Assembly: GCF_005601135.1 (NCBI RefSeq)
Contig: NZ_CP039381.1
Span: 493,941 to 557,940, forward strand
DNA from: Ruminococcus bovis
GTDB lineage: Bacteria > Bacillota > Clostridia > Oscillospirales > Acutalibacteraceae
Direction: 5' to 3'
Length of the DNA: 64,000 nt
The notes under the pieces are model-generated. The model was not told where the DNA came from, did no database searches, and saw nothing but the letters and a program-made list of their open reading frames with translations. The translations under genes and the position numbers were made by a program. Shown in pieces: positions 9,377 through 19,024 of the stretch. Numbering within the stretch: position 1 is the stretch's first letter; the number at the start of each line of letters is the position of its first letter.

Positions 9377-9844
9377 ATGGGTAACGAACTATACAACAAC
9401 ACAATCATCCTAAACAAGCTATGTAAGGCTATCACATACAACTACCGTAACTGTGCACAGACAAGCCTAGTTAATGATGAGGTTATCTCACCTACAGGTA
9501 TGGCTATCCTTACTAGTCTTTATGTAAACCCTAGTGATGACACAATCAGCAACATTGCAACCAACATCTATGTTTCTAAGGGCCTTGTTTCAAGAGAAGT
9601 TGAAAAGCTTCGTAAAGACGGTTACCTACAGACTATCTCTGATGAAAATGACAGAAGAATGGTAAGACTAAAGCTTGTTGACTCAACAATCCCTCTGGTA
9701 CAGAAAGAAATGGAAACACTTGATGTTCTAACTGATAAGGTTACTGAAGATGTTTCTGAAGAAGATTTCAAGAAGTTCCTTGAAATTGTTGACAAAATTC
9801 AGAACAACCTTAACCACCTAGCTTATTCCGATACACATAACTAA
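9377..9844 (+). CDS. MarR-family transcriptional regulator
   Basis: 155 residues with the MarR winged-helix core. The helix-turn-helix lies around SNIATNIYVSKGLVSREVEK and the wing around DGYLQTISDENDRRMVRLKL, which has the DxRxxR-like signature. It should bind DNA as a dimer. The ligand and targets are unknown. I start at 9377 because AAAGGAG lies a few bases upstream; an in-frame ATG 57 bases earlier has no ribosome site and would add a Lys/Asn-rich tail unlike the family. A strong terminator follows, so it is monocistronic. Confidence 0.87.
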   Translation: MGNELYNNTIILNKLCKAITYNYRNCAQTSLVNDEVISPTGMAILTSLYVNPSDDTISNIATNIYVSKGLVSREVEKLRKDGYLQTISDENDRRMVRLKLVDSTIPLVQKEMETLDVLTDKVTEDVSEEDFKKFLEIVDKIQNNLNHLAYSDTHN

Positions 9845-9872
9845 TAAAATAACTAGTAGTATTTTCCTTCAA

Positions 9873-9905
9873 TATAGCTGTCACGAAAGTGGCAGCTATT
9901 TTTTT
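9873..9905 (+). terminator. Terminator of the MarR gene
   Basis: atagctgtcac / gtggcagctat with a GAAA loop, then seven T. Confidence 0.9.
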
Positions 9906-9933
9906 ATATTGTAAGTAATTTGTAACCCTAAAT

Positions 9934-11070
9934 TGTATGTGCTAAAATGATATGACCCAATAAAAAAGAGGAGTAACTTCAAAATATGGTATAATGGAAT
10001 CGCTCAAAAACATTAACCTAAGAAAGAAGTACTCCTCATGAATATAATAACACAAGAAGCAAAGAAAAAGCAAGCCATAGTAAAATACGCACTAAGAAAA
10101 GGAAAAAGCGAAGCAAGTAGAGTGTACGGTGTAAGTCTTTCAAGCGTAAAGAGATGGTGTAAACAATATGACGGTACCTGGCAATCGCTATTGCCTAAAT
10201 CACGCAGACCACATAGTCATCCCAACAGACACACAAAAGAGAAGAAAGACAAATTAGAAATTCTTTTAAAAAGTGCTATGAAAGATATGGATGGGATGGA
10301 GTATACAGTGATTTAAAGAGAAAAGGATATACAAGAAGCTATTCAGGAATGATATATGCTGCAAAAAGAATGGGCTTAGTAAAATATAAAAAGACCAAGA
10401 AAAAGAGCCGTAATCATAGAAGATATCCGGAGCTGTTAATACCTGGAGAAAAGGTGCAGATAGATGTAAAAGAAGTGCCATATAATTGCTTAAGAGGTAA
10501 GGCTTTAAGGGACGGAAAGCATTTTTATCAATGGACTGCAATAGATGAATGTACAAGGATGAGATTTGTATATGGGTTTGAAGAACATACACGGAAAACT
10601 CAACTAAATTCTTGAAAATGTTATTAAAAGAATTTCCGTTTAAAATAAAACGGTTCAAACAGATAACGGAAGAGAGTTCACATATAAATATCAAAGCAGT
10701 GAAGTGAAAAGTCCTTTTGAAATAGAATTGAACAAATTAGGTATAAATCATAAATTAATACCACCACGAACACCTTGGCACAATGGGAAGGTAGAAAGAA
10801 GTCATAGAAACGACCAAAGATATTTCTATGATTGGGAAACATTCAAAAATATTGAAGAATTAAATACAAAGTTAAAAGGACATTTAGAATGGAGTAATAA
10901 CAAGACAATGAGAACACTTGAATACAAAAGTCCAATGCAGTTATTGAGTGAAAAGTTAGAATTGAAATCCATTAACTGATAATTCATAATCAAAAAGTCA
11001 GTAAAACAAGCGAAATATTAAATCATATTTTATTTTTACCCTAAAACGGGTCATATCTATTTACAACACA
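9934..11070 (+). mobile_element. IS481/IS1202-like insertion sequence, decayed
   Basis: About 1.14 kb. The ends are imperfect inverted repeats starting TGT: the left reads tgtatgtgctaaaatgatat followed by gaccc, and the right, read inward, tgtgttgtaaatagatatga followed by ccc. It carries one transposase gene broken by frameshifts. It sits between the MarR terminator and the SDR gene and seems to have disrupted nothing. Confidence 0.8.
10038..10979 (+). pseudogene. DDE transposase, frameshifted
   Basis: Three consecutive reading frames make up one integrase-core transposase. First comes an N-terminal helix-turn-helix (SEASRVYGVSLSSVKRWCKQ). The catalytic triad follows, with Asp in VQIDVKEV, Asp in QTDNGREF and Glu in NGKVERSH, the last being typical of IS481-type enzymes. 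The first frame change (-1) coincides with a canonical slippery heptamer T TTA AAA at 10265-10271 and could be programmed. At least two further breaks (near 10592 and near 10650) have no such excuse. The protein is therefore almost certainly not made whole, and the element could move only with help from another copy. Confidence 0.85.
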
Positions 11071-11225
11071 GATTGTAAGTAATTTGTAACCCTAAATATT
11101 GTTGACTTATAATATACCAAATGATAAAATGAATTAGTTAGAGTATGTGTATTTTTAGCCTAGTAATCAGCTGATTATTACACAGTTTTTATAAAAATAA
11201 CTAAATTTATATTTGAGGTATAATT

Positions 11226-11963
11226 ATGGCAAAAACAATGATTGTTACCAGTGCTACTTCAGGCATTGGCAAGGCTATTGCAAAGAAATTACTAAAAGAA
11301 TCAACAGATAAAAACGACAAGCTAATTATAAATTATTTCGACAAAAATCAGATGGAAGAAATGTCAAATGAACTTTCCGATACTGATAAAGAAAAGGTTA
11401 CTTTCATTTATGCCGATATGTCAACATATGAAGGTATGGAAGGTTTCGTTAATGATGTACTAAAGGTATCTGACAAAATCGACTGGCTTGTATGTAACAC
11501 AGCTATCGGCACATACAAGAAGTTTGAAGAATACGACTATGAACTATGGGACACAATTCTAAGAACTAACCTTTCTGTTCCTACATTTATGGTACAGAAG
11601 TTTAAGCCACACTTTAATGATGGTGGCAAGATTATCTTTATGGGTTCACTATGTGGTAAACTTTCATACAGCTCTTCCCTAGTATATTCTGTTTCAAAGG
11701 CAGGTGTTCATCACCTAGCAAAGTGTTTACTTAAGGAATTTGATGGTCAGAATGTTTCTATCAACGCTATTGCACCATCATTTGTTGAAACACCTTGGCA
11801 GAAGGGTCGTTCACAGGAAAGCTACGACAGAATCAACAGAAAGATTAACCTTCACCGTTTTGCACAACCTGATGAAGTTGCAAAACTTGTATATGACACA
11901 ATGACCAATGACTTTATCAACGGTACATTACTGGAAATTAGTGGTGGTTACGAATATTTCTAA
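11226..11963 (+). CDS. Short-chain dehydrogenase/reductase (SDR)
   Basis: A 245-residue NAD(P)-dependent oxidoreductase of the classical SDR fold. The cofactor loop TSATSGIG (8-15) replaces the usual TGxxxGIG first Gly with Ala/Ser. The others are ADMS for the adenine pocket, NTAIG instead of NNAG, a Ser in MGSLCG, and the catalytic YSVSK. The substrate is unknown. It lies 39 bases upstream of the first LicD-family gene on the same strand, so it likely supplies or modifies a sugar or alditol for the same pathway. No terminator separates them. Confidence 0.85.
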   Translation: MAKTMIVTSATSGIGKAIAKKLLKESTDKNDKLIINYFDKNQMEEMSNELSDTDKEKVTFIYADMSTYEGMEGFVNDVLKVSDKIDWLVCNTAIGTYKKFEEYDYELWDTILRTNLSVPTFMVQKFKPHFNDGGKIIFMGSLCGKLSYSSSLVYSVSKAGVHHLAKCLLKEFDGQNVSINAIAPSFVETPWQKGRSQESYDRINRKINLHRFAQPDEVAKLVYDTMTNDFINGTLLEISGGYEYF

Positions 11964-12002
11964 TTAATACTTTAAAATTCACTTATTTGGAGTATATAAA
12001 AA

Positions 12003-14486
12003 ATGCTAACACAACATCAAGAAATTTTGTATCAGTTACTTATTGAGATTGCTGATATTTGCACAGAACACAATATTTCTTACGGTATTGGTAGCGACAC
12101 ACTTTTGGGAGCAATCAGCATTAACTCTATGCTTCCGGAAAGCCACACTATCTCTGTTTATATGAAAAGCAATGACTACTACAAGTTTATTGAAATTTGC
12201 AGTAAAAAATGTGAAAGGACAAACCATCGTTTCTTAGATTGCAGAGAAACCAATGAGTTTTGCACAAATTCTTTTGCCAGATATGTAAACACAAAAACAA
12301 CTTTAATTGACAAGCACAACCTAATTACCGGTGACAAAGCAGGTATCGGTGTTGACATTTACTGCTTGGATAATGTTAGAAATCACAAAAATGATGCTGA
12401 GCATTATTACAAAAAGTTAAGGCTTTACTGTGACTTTCTTAACAATAGCAAAAACTACAGTATACCGTATGAAGACAACAAATTTTCTTATCTATTTAAT
12501 AAAGCAAAAGGCAAAGTAGTTTCTAAAGAGTCTATTCTTCAGTCTTTAGAATCTAACCTGGAAAAATTTAATAATTACAACTGCAACTTTTATATGGTTA
12601 GAGAACCTTCATTGCCTGTATGTATTCCAAAGAAAATTGTAGGTTCATTTAATTCTATAGTAACCATTGCAGGTAGAAAGTTCAGAACTTTTGAAAATCC
12701 TTATTCTTACCTTTCTATTATATATGGTGAGGAATGGATGTATCAGAACAGTCCTAAAAATACAGATGATACACTTATACTTAATAAGAAAACTACCTAT
12801 GAAAATATTAAGTCAGAGCTATATAACTTTATTGACAAAGATGACCTTGATAAAAAGTATAATAGCAAAAAGAACTTTGACTTTTTAACAGAAAAGCAAG
12901 GACTAAAGGTTCAGGACTTTAGAAGTAAAATTGAACTTATAGGCAAAAGCCTTGAGGACCACAACTTTTTGCGTAGCAAAAATGATGAAATAGAAAAATC
13001 TATTGAAGAAGAAAACTACAACAAGCTTTCTGAGATTTTTTCTGAGTACATAAAAAATCAAAGCAGTAAAAAATTAATCGGTAGCAAGGATTTGGACAAC
13101 ATATATCGCTACCATCACCCACTACTGATTAAGATTGACCCTGAATATTATGAGGCAGTTGTACTTACACTTTTTCATACCAGCAGAATTGACAAAGCAA
13201 AAAGGTTCATTCAAGTTTACTCATATCATTTCAAGAAAACAATTGTAATGAAGGTAGTTGAAGAAAATATTTTCCACTACAAAAAAGCCCTTGTTCTCAT
13301 TGATGAAAATAAATTTGACAGAGCTATTACCCTACTTGATAAACTGCTAAAGAAATATCCTAAGAATATTTCTTTTATTAAACTGAAAATATATTGTTTG
13401 TTAAAAAGTTTCTTTGCTGATGACCACACAGTAGAAATCAAAGGTCTTATTAACTTAGGACTTGAGATGTTCCCTAATGACGGTGATTTGCTAAAGTATC
13501 AAAATGAGCTTTTGATAAATGATGACCTAGAAAAAGCTATTCTGGGATACATTGATGCTTACTTTAAGACAGACAATATTATTACAAAGAGAGAAATCAG
13601 GTATACCCTTGATAAGCACCTTGATACACTTATTAAGGATACCCATAACATAGATTTTCTTGACAGACTTCTGCTTATTCTTAACGATGACTTTAGGTTA
13701 TACAACAAAAAGTTTCAGCTAATGAATAATGAAATAGAACAAACAGAAGGCAGAGAAAGAAAAGCTAAAAAGCAATATGACTTTGTGTATTATCTTGTTA
13801 ACCTAAGATATAAATACAAAGAAAAATTTGCTCAAAATATTTTTTCAAAAACAGAAACAACAATATCACAGTGGTATCACAACATTGTTAAAGGAATTTG
13901 CAACAATGAGTTTATCACCTGTGTTTCAGCAGAGATAATCAACTGTACTGACTTTAACAAGCTGTCTATGATACTTGACAACATAGACAGTCATATGGTG
14001 AACCTAGATATTGGTGACATTAATTATCTATACTGTTTAATATTAAAATCCCATGTGCTAAGAAAAATTGGAGAATTTCAAAAGTCTAGCAAAATTCTGA
14101 TTCAGGTTGCTAAGGAGAACAAAGACCCTTACTTAACAATTGTAATCAAAAAGGATTTTTTAGGTGAAATAAACTGTATTTATAGAGAACTTACAAGTTC
14201 AACCGAACATATTTATGACAGTAGTTTTGATAGCAAAATCAGTGCTAAAAAAATTAATGAAAAAGAAAAAAGTGATGAAAAAACTGTTTATGATTTTTAT
14301 ACAGACAGAATCAAGGGTATCTACCCAAGTGTTCTGAATTTCTTAGAGATAATCACTAAGGTTGGACTGATAACTGTTCAGCAAAGAAATGACTTTGTAA
14401 AAGACCTTTCTATTGATGAAAGCAGTACCTTTAATAAAGAAACTGCAGAAACTCTCTATAACTTAACTAGTCAAATTCAAATTTAA
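12003..14486 (+). CDS. LicD-family protein 1, catalytic Asp cluster lost
   Basis: 827 residues in two parts. The N-terminal ~280 residues align with the LicD/fukutin-type phosphotransferase domain of the next gene, but the key WDDDMD region is replaced by PESHTIS, so all four acidic residues are missing. The C-terminal ~500 residues are helical and TPR-like (for example LINLGLEMFPNDGDLLKYQ) and are also shared with the next gene. It is probably a non-catalytic partner or scaffold. No signal peptide or membrane segment is seen. It is 19 bases upstream of the intact paralogue. Identification rests on that full-length similarity, since alone it would be hard to recognise. Confidence 0.7.
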   Translation: MLTQHQEILYQLLIEIADICTEHNISYGIGSDTLLGAISINSMLPESHTISVYMKSNDYYKFIEICSKKCERTNHRFLDCRETNEFCTNSFARYVNTKTTLIDKHNLITGDKAGIGVDIYCLDNVRNHKNDAEHYYKKLRLYCDFLNNSKNYSIPYEDNKFSYLFNKAKGKVVSKESILQSLESNLEKFNNYNCNFYMVREPSLPVCIPKKIVGSFNSIVTIAGRKFRTFENPYSYLSIIYGEEWMYQNSPKNTDDTLILNKKTTYENIKSELYNFIDKDDLDKKYNSKKNFDFLTEKQGLKVQDFRSKIELIGKSLEDHNFLRSKNDEIEKSIEEENYNKLSEIFSEYIKNQSSKKLIGSKDLDNIYRYHHPLLIKIDPEYYEAVVLTLFHTSRIDKAKRFIQVYSYHFKKTIVMKVVEENIFHYKKALVLIDENKFDRAITLLDKLLKKYPKNISFIKLKIYCLLKSFFADDHTVEIKGLINLGLEMFPNDGDLLKYQNELLINDDLEKAILGYIDAYFKTDNIITKREIRYTLDKHLDTLIKDTHNIDFLDRLLLILNDDFRLYNKKFQLMNNEIEQTEGRERKAKKQYDFVYYLVNLRYKYKEKFAQNIFSKTETTISQWYHNIVKGICNNEFITCVSAEIINCTDFNKLSMILDNIDSHMVNLDIGDINYLYCLILKSHVLRKIGEFQKSSKILIQVAKENKDPYLTIVIKKDFLGEINCIYRELTSSTEHIYDSSFDSKISAKKINEKEKSDEKTVYDFYTDRIKGIYPSVLNFLEIITKVGLITVQQRNDFVKDLSIDESSTFNKETAETLYNLTSQIQI

Positions 14487-14505
14487 TGTAAGGAAATAAA
14501 AAGCT

Positions 14506-16947
14506 ATGATGACTGATAAACAAAAACATTTGTATGTTCTATATAAAGAAGTAGATGAATTATGTAGAAAGCACAATATTGACTACCAGCTTGCCGGTGG
14601 TACTCTAATCGGTGCTATTCGTCACAGAGGTTTTATCCCATGGGATGACGATATGGATATTACAATGACAAGAAACAACTGGGAAAAGTTTGTTGAAGTT
14701 TGTAAGACTGAACTACCTGATGACAGAATTCTGGAGTGTCAGGAACTTAACCACAACTTCCACAATGTTATTGCAAGATATACAGACAGAACATCATCTG
14801 CTGTACACTCAACACAGGTACTTTTTGATGATGTAGCAGGTGATATGATTGACATTATCTGTTATGACTATCTACCTGACAACAACAAATCATGGAAACA
14901 GTATACAAAGGATATTACACTATACAGTGACCTTATTAACCCTTGTATTGTTTATTCCTATCGTTTCGGTTACAACCACCTAAGATACGGTTTCTACCGT
15001 TTAAAAATGAGATTTCAGGGCAAAGACAAGGTTCTTGATAATCTACAGAAAAAGATGTTTAGCTACAAAGAAGAGGATTGTCCTTATGTAGTTCTTCGTT
15101 GGGGTGGTACACCACTATTATTTAGAAAAGAAATATTTGGTGACAGTAAGAACTGGGTATTGTTTGAAGATACTATGGGTCAAGCACCTGACTATATCAG
15201 CGACTACCTTGTAGAACACTATGAGGATGAATGGATGTTTGTACCTCCTGCTACCGAACAGGCAGGTCACAACGCTATCTTCTCACTTGATACTGACTAC
15301 AAAGTTATCAGAAACGAAATTAAGCATTTTGTTGACCCTGAAAAGCAGATGAAAACTTTTCTTCGCAAGAAAGCTTTTGTTATGCCTTTTATGTCACTAT
15401 GGCTTGTTGTTAAGAACTTTAACATTTTAGTTTCTCTAAAGTCAAAGGCAAAGGGCTTTAGAGATGAATATAACAATTGCAAGGCTGATATTAACAGAGC
15501 ATATGAAAACAACGACTTTGCTACTCTTGAAGAAATTTTCTCAGACTATATTGCACTACAGTTCCGTAAGGACTACTTTGGTCGTGACAACTACAATGAT
15601 GTTTATAAGTACCGTCATCCTGTACTGCTAAAGTTACCGGATGAAATTGCCGACAAGGTTGTACTTACTCTGTTTAACAGAAACAACATCTCAAAGGCAA
15701 TGAGATACATTACAGTTACCGAACAGAAGAAAGCAGTAACACCATATATGCTAAAGCTAAAGAGAGATATTCTTTTCTTTAGAGAAACTGTACACAACAC
15801 AAGTATTGGCAAGTTAGTTGACGCTGAAGAACAAAGTGAGTATTTATACAAGAAATATCCTTACTCAATCGGTGTTATTAAGCTAAGAATTTACATTCTA
15901 ATGAAACTTGGAATGAACAAATATTTCCACGACATTAACAAGCTTGTTAACCAAGGTCTAAAGATTTATCCTGATGACGGTGATCTTCTAAAGTATCAGC
16001 TTGACCTTGAATGTGGTGGAAAAACCGAAAAGCTGGTAAACTCATATATTGATGCATTCCACAACACTCTAAATGGATTTACTCAGCTTGATATTCAGGA
16101 TATTGTTACAGAGAACCTTCCTAATATTAATACAATTTTTGATGCAGAAAAAGCACTTTCTGTTCTACCTGAAAACACAGAGCTAATCAACAAATATGTT
16201 GACCTGGTAATTAAGGAAGGCAAAAACGACAAGGTATATTCACTGTTTGCATTTCTTAAAGATAAAATCCGTTTTCTCTCTGATAAATACGAAAGCACAG
16301 TTAACAAGGTTACTTCTTTCTTTATTGCAGTTGAAAAGGAAAACAAGCTATTCCTAAACTCACTGCTTTGTGAAGATTATGATGAACTTCTAAAGCTGGA
16401 AGAAAAGGTTAACAAGCTACAGGACTCAAGTGTTAAGGACCTTATCCTTGGTGATATTCTTTACAAAAAAGGTGAAAGTAAAAAGGCTATTGAGTCTTAC
16501 ATTAAGGCAACAGAAAACACAGATAATGACAAGACACTTTGCATCTTAAAGTACAGATTCTTTAGTGACCTTGAAAAGCTGGATAGCTACTTAGAACAAG
16601 TTAACTTCTTACGCAAACTGAATATTGAAACAAGAAAAGAAGAAGAAGCCTCTGAAGAAAGAAAGGCAATTATGCGTAAGAATATGTTTGAACAGTGGAA
16701 AGCTCCATACAAAGACAGTAAGACAATCAGCAAAATCTACAGCAAGGTTTCTCTAATAGACAAAATGTTTGTTGGTGAAGAAATTGACCTTACAACAATG
16801 ATTGACATTATTGAAGAAGTAGGTGCATATGCTGACCCTGAGGTTAAGACAACTCCTATTGTTTTAGGCAAAAGATTTAGAAATACTGTTGATGGACCTC
16901 AGCACACAGACCACAACCTAGTTGCTCCCGGTGATAGTAATGTATGA
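14506..16947 (+). CDS. LicD-family phosphotransferase with helical C-terminal region
   Basis: The N-terminal domain is a clear LicD/fukutin-family transferase: AGGTLIGAIRHRGFIPWDDD spans residues 30-49 and Asp51 follows. This metal-binding Asp cluster is the family's active-site hallmark. LicD proteins move phosphocholine, or in relatives phospho-alditols such as ribitol 5-phosphate, from a CDP-linked donor to a glycan. The region from about 300 to the end (813) is helical, TPR-like, and unusual for LicD, which is normally about 270-300 residues. It is the central and only catalytically intact member of three tandem paralogues and overlaps the next gene by eight bases. The donor and acceptor are not known. 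Confidence 0.85.
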   Translation: MMTDKQKHLYVLYKEVDELCRKHNIDYQLAGGTLIGAIRHRGFIPWDDDMDITMTRNNWEKFVEVCKTELPDDRILECQELNHNFHNVIARYTDRTSSAVHSTQVLFDDVAGDMIDIICYDYLPDNNKSWKQYTKDITLYSDLINPCIVYSYRFGYNHLRYGFYRLKMRFQGKDKVLDNLQKKMFSYKEEDCPYVVLRWGGTPLLFRKEIFGDSKNWVLFEDTMGQAPDYISDYLVEHYEDEWMFVPPATEQAGHNAIFSLDTDYKVIRNEIKHFVDPEKQMKTFLRKKAFVMPFMSLWLVVKNFNILVSLKSKAKGFRDEYNNCKADINRAYENNDFATLEEIFSDYIALQFRKDYFGRDNYNDVYKYRHPVLLKLPDEIADKVVLTLFNRNNISKAMRYITVTEQKKAVTPYMLKLKRDILFFRETVHNTSIGKLVDAEEQSEYLYKKYPYSIGVIKLRIYILMKLGMNKYFHDINKLVNQGLKIYPDDGDLLKYQLDLECGGKTEKLVNSYIDAFHNTLNGFTQLDIQDIVTENLPNINTIFDAEKALSVLPENTELINKYVDLVIKEGKNDKVYSLFAFLKDKIRFLSDKYESTVNKVTSFFIAVEKENKLFLNSLLCEDYDELLKLEEKVNKLQDSSVKDLILGDILYKKGESKKAIESYIKATENTDNDKTLCILKYRFFSDLEKLDSYLEQVNFLRKLNIETRKEEEASEERKAIMRKNMFEQWKAPYKDSKTISKIYSKVSLIDKMFVGEEIDLTTMIDIIEEVGAYADPEVKTTPIVLGKRFRNTVDGPQHTDHNLVAPGDSNV

Positions 16948-18145
16948 TAAATCTGCAAGTATTTATGTAGTAAAGTTACTTGAAGAACTTGATGATATTT
17001 GCAAGAAAAACAATATTTCCTATTCCCTATACGGCAAAACTGCAGTAAGTGCAATTACAAAACACACTATTGAAGATGATTGTGCCAGAATAATAATGCA
17101 TAATGATGACTTTACAAAGCTATGTAAAGCGATGAGCAAGGAAAGACTCTACACAAGAACCTTTGATTCTATGTACAACAATCCTGAATATATGGATTAT
17201 TCAGCAAGATACTGCAACAGTGAAACAACAAATATTTCCCTAGACCAAAAGTCAAACACCTTTATGTCCGGTATATATGTTGAGATTTTGCCTATTAGAA
17301 ATGAAGAAACTACCAAGTTTCAACATTTCAAGTTGAGATTTTTTGAACATGGATGGGAAAAGCACTTTTGCAGTTTTGTAAATGTTGAAAGTTTTAAGTA
17401 CCTTTTGCCTGTACCTATTATTAATATAATGAAACTTACCGGCAAAAACAAAACATCCAAAAAGATTTTTGAGAAACTTTCATTAGCCTATTCAGGGAAA
17501 ATCACTTCCCGTTGTTCTATTAAGGGCTTTAACGAAACACTGGAAACTTTCTCTTATGACCCACTTGCAAAAACAAAAAATGTAGAGATTGACGGTAAAA
17601 GCTTTTCAATCTCTACTAGGATGGACTCTATCTTGGATAAACTGTTTAGCTATGATTGGCGAAATGAAATTCCAAAGGAAGAAAAGGACAACATTGTTCT
17701 CCTAGACACTTCCTGCAAACAGTTTTCAAGAACACTAACTCGAAACAAAAATATATGGAAAAGATATTTTAGAAGGAAGTCACGACATATGTTTATTTAC
17801 AAATTTTCTAATAAATATGACAGACAGAAGAAACACATTTGGAGCTTAGCAAAAAGAACCGGCACAAGAGCCAGACTACACTTTTACTATATGCCAAAGA
17901 TGGGTGTTATTCGTAACCTTGAGAAAAACAAGGACTACTACAGACTGTCACAGATTATGAGACCAAACAGAATTGCAACACTTATTGCTTTTAAACAAGG
18001 CAAAGGCTTTGCAGTTAACAAAGAGCTTTTTGATATTCAGATGATGTTGTTTAGATTTGAAGGTAATGATGAAATTGCCGATAAACTGGAAGAAATCACT
18101 CCTGAGTATTATATGAACTCTATTATCTCTCTTGACTCAAAGTAA
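16940..18145 (+). CDS. LicD-family protein 3, degenerate
   Basis: 402 residues from the ATG at 16940, which overlaps the end of the previous gene. A TTG 18 bases upstream is possible but has no better ribosome site. The N-terminus (DDICKKNNISYSLYGK) matches the LicD start. The acidic cluster is reduced to EDDCARI, with two residues deleted and two Asp replaced by Cys and Arg, so activity is doubtful. A short basic C-terminal half follows (KRYFRRKSRHMF). It lacks the long TPR-like region of the other two. Nine bases separate it from the amidase lipoprotein gene, suggesting one transcript. Confidence 0.65.
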   Translation: MYDKSASIYVVKLLEELDDICKKNNISYSLYGKTAVSAITKHTIEDDCARIIMHNDDFTKLCKAMSKERLYTRTFDSMYNNPEYMDYSARYCNSETTNISLDQKSNTFMSGIYVEILPIRNEETTKFQHFKLRFFEHGWEKHFCSFVNVESFKYLLPVPIINIMKLTGKNKTSKKIFEKLSLAYSGKITSRCSIKGFNETLETFSYDPLAKTKNVEIDGKSFSISTRMDSILDKLFSYDWRNEIPKEEKDNIVLLDTSCKQFSRTLTRNKNIWKRYFRRKSRHMFIYKFSNKYDRQKKHIWSLAKRTGTRARLHFYYMPKMGVIRNLEKNKDYYRLSQIMRPNRIATLIAFKQGKGFAVNKELFDIQMMLFRFEGNDEIADKLEEITPEYYMNSIISLDSK

Positions 18146-18154
18146 GGTAATCTT

Positions 18155-19003
18155 ATGAAAAGAATTATTAGCTTTTCTTTACTGATAGTTTTCCTCATTT
18201 CTTTTGCAGGATGTGGAAAAAGTTCTGAAAAAACCGAAAGTACAGAACAGTCAAAAGCTACTTCACAATCAGTTACTGCCACTACCCATAATACTGAAAA
18301 AACTACTGAGAAAAAAACTACCGAAAGTTCAACTACCAAACCAACTGAAAAGAAAGGTAAACTTTCCGGTTTTAAGGTTCTACTTGATGCAGGTCACGGA
18401 TGTAGTGGCAATTATGTTGAACCAAAGTATAAAGGTGCAAGTGACAGTGAGGTAACTTACGAAAACAGTTCAACAGGTACTACCGGTGTTGTAACAAAAA
18501 AGCGTGAGGGTGACTTAACTCTTGAAATTGCTTTGAAGTTGCAGAAAAAGTTACAAAATCTCGGTGCTGATGTGCTTATGATTAGAACTAAGAAAACTAC
18601 ACCAATGAGCCTTGTACAAAGGGCAGAATACGGCAACAAGCACAAAGTTGACTTAGCGTTTAGAATTCACGCCGATGGACTTGATGACCAATCAGTTAAC
18701 GGTGCATCTACCCTATATCCATCAGCAGAACATATTAATAATAAAATAGCAGAAAAAAGTAAGAACATTGCGTCAATTATTCAAAAGGAATACATTAAGT
18801 CTACAGGACTTGCCGACAGAGGTACTGTTGAAAGAAATGATTTAGTAGGTTTTAACTTTACTACTGTTCCTTGTGTTCTTCTTGAACTTGGTTTTATGAC
18901 AAATCCTGAAGAAGACAAGAAAATGTCAGACAAAGAATTCCAGAAAAAAATGGTTGACGGTATAACAAACGGAATGATTGCTTATTACACAGATAAGCAT
19001 TAA
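18155..19003 (+). CDS. N-acetylmuramoyl-L-alanine amidase, lipoprotein (Amidase_3)
   Basis: Cleaves the amide between muramic acid and the stem peptide of peptidoglycan, outside the membrane. A lipoprotein signal peptide ends in SFAGC (lipidated Cys20). A Thr/Lys/Ser-rich linker (about 21-70) follows, then a zinc amidase domain: DAGHG with ligand His81, Glu124 in GDLTLE, RIHAD with His172, and the catalytic Glu in LELGFMTNPEE. All key residues are present. It closely follows the LicD genes and precedes a second membrane-anchored, Thr-rich protein, so this run of genes looks devoted to the cell envelope. Confidence 0.92.
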   Translation: MKRIISFSLLIVFLISFAGCGKSSEKTESTEQSKATSQSVTATTHNTEKTTEKKTTESSTTKPTEKKGKLSGFKVLLDAGHGCSGNYVEPKYKGASDSEVTYENSSTGTTGVVTKKREGDLTLEIALKLQKKLQNLGADVLMIRTKKTTPMSLVQRAEYGNKHKVDLAFRIHADGLDDQSVNGASTLYPSAEHINNKIAEKSKNIASIIQKEYIKSTGLADRGTVERNDLVGFNFTTVPCVLLELGFMTNPEEDKKMSDKEFQKKMVDGITNGMIAYYTDKH

Positions 19004-19024
19004 ATATTTTTGAGGTGATATTTT

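Larger units (their letters stand above)
9908..11097. repeat. 26-bp direct repeats flanking an insertion sequence
   Basis: The same 26 bases (beginning attgtaagtaatttgtaacc) occur at 9908-9933 and 11072-11097 and directly abut the element. This reads as an unusually long target-site duplication. Duplications of about 24-29 bp are a known trait of the IS1202 group; most IS481 relatives give far shorter ones. Confidence 0.85.

Noticed and set aside
9934..11070. An intact, active insertion sequence
   Set aside because: At least two frame breaks cannot be explained by programmed frameshifting.
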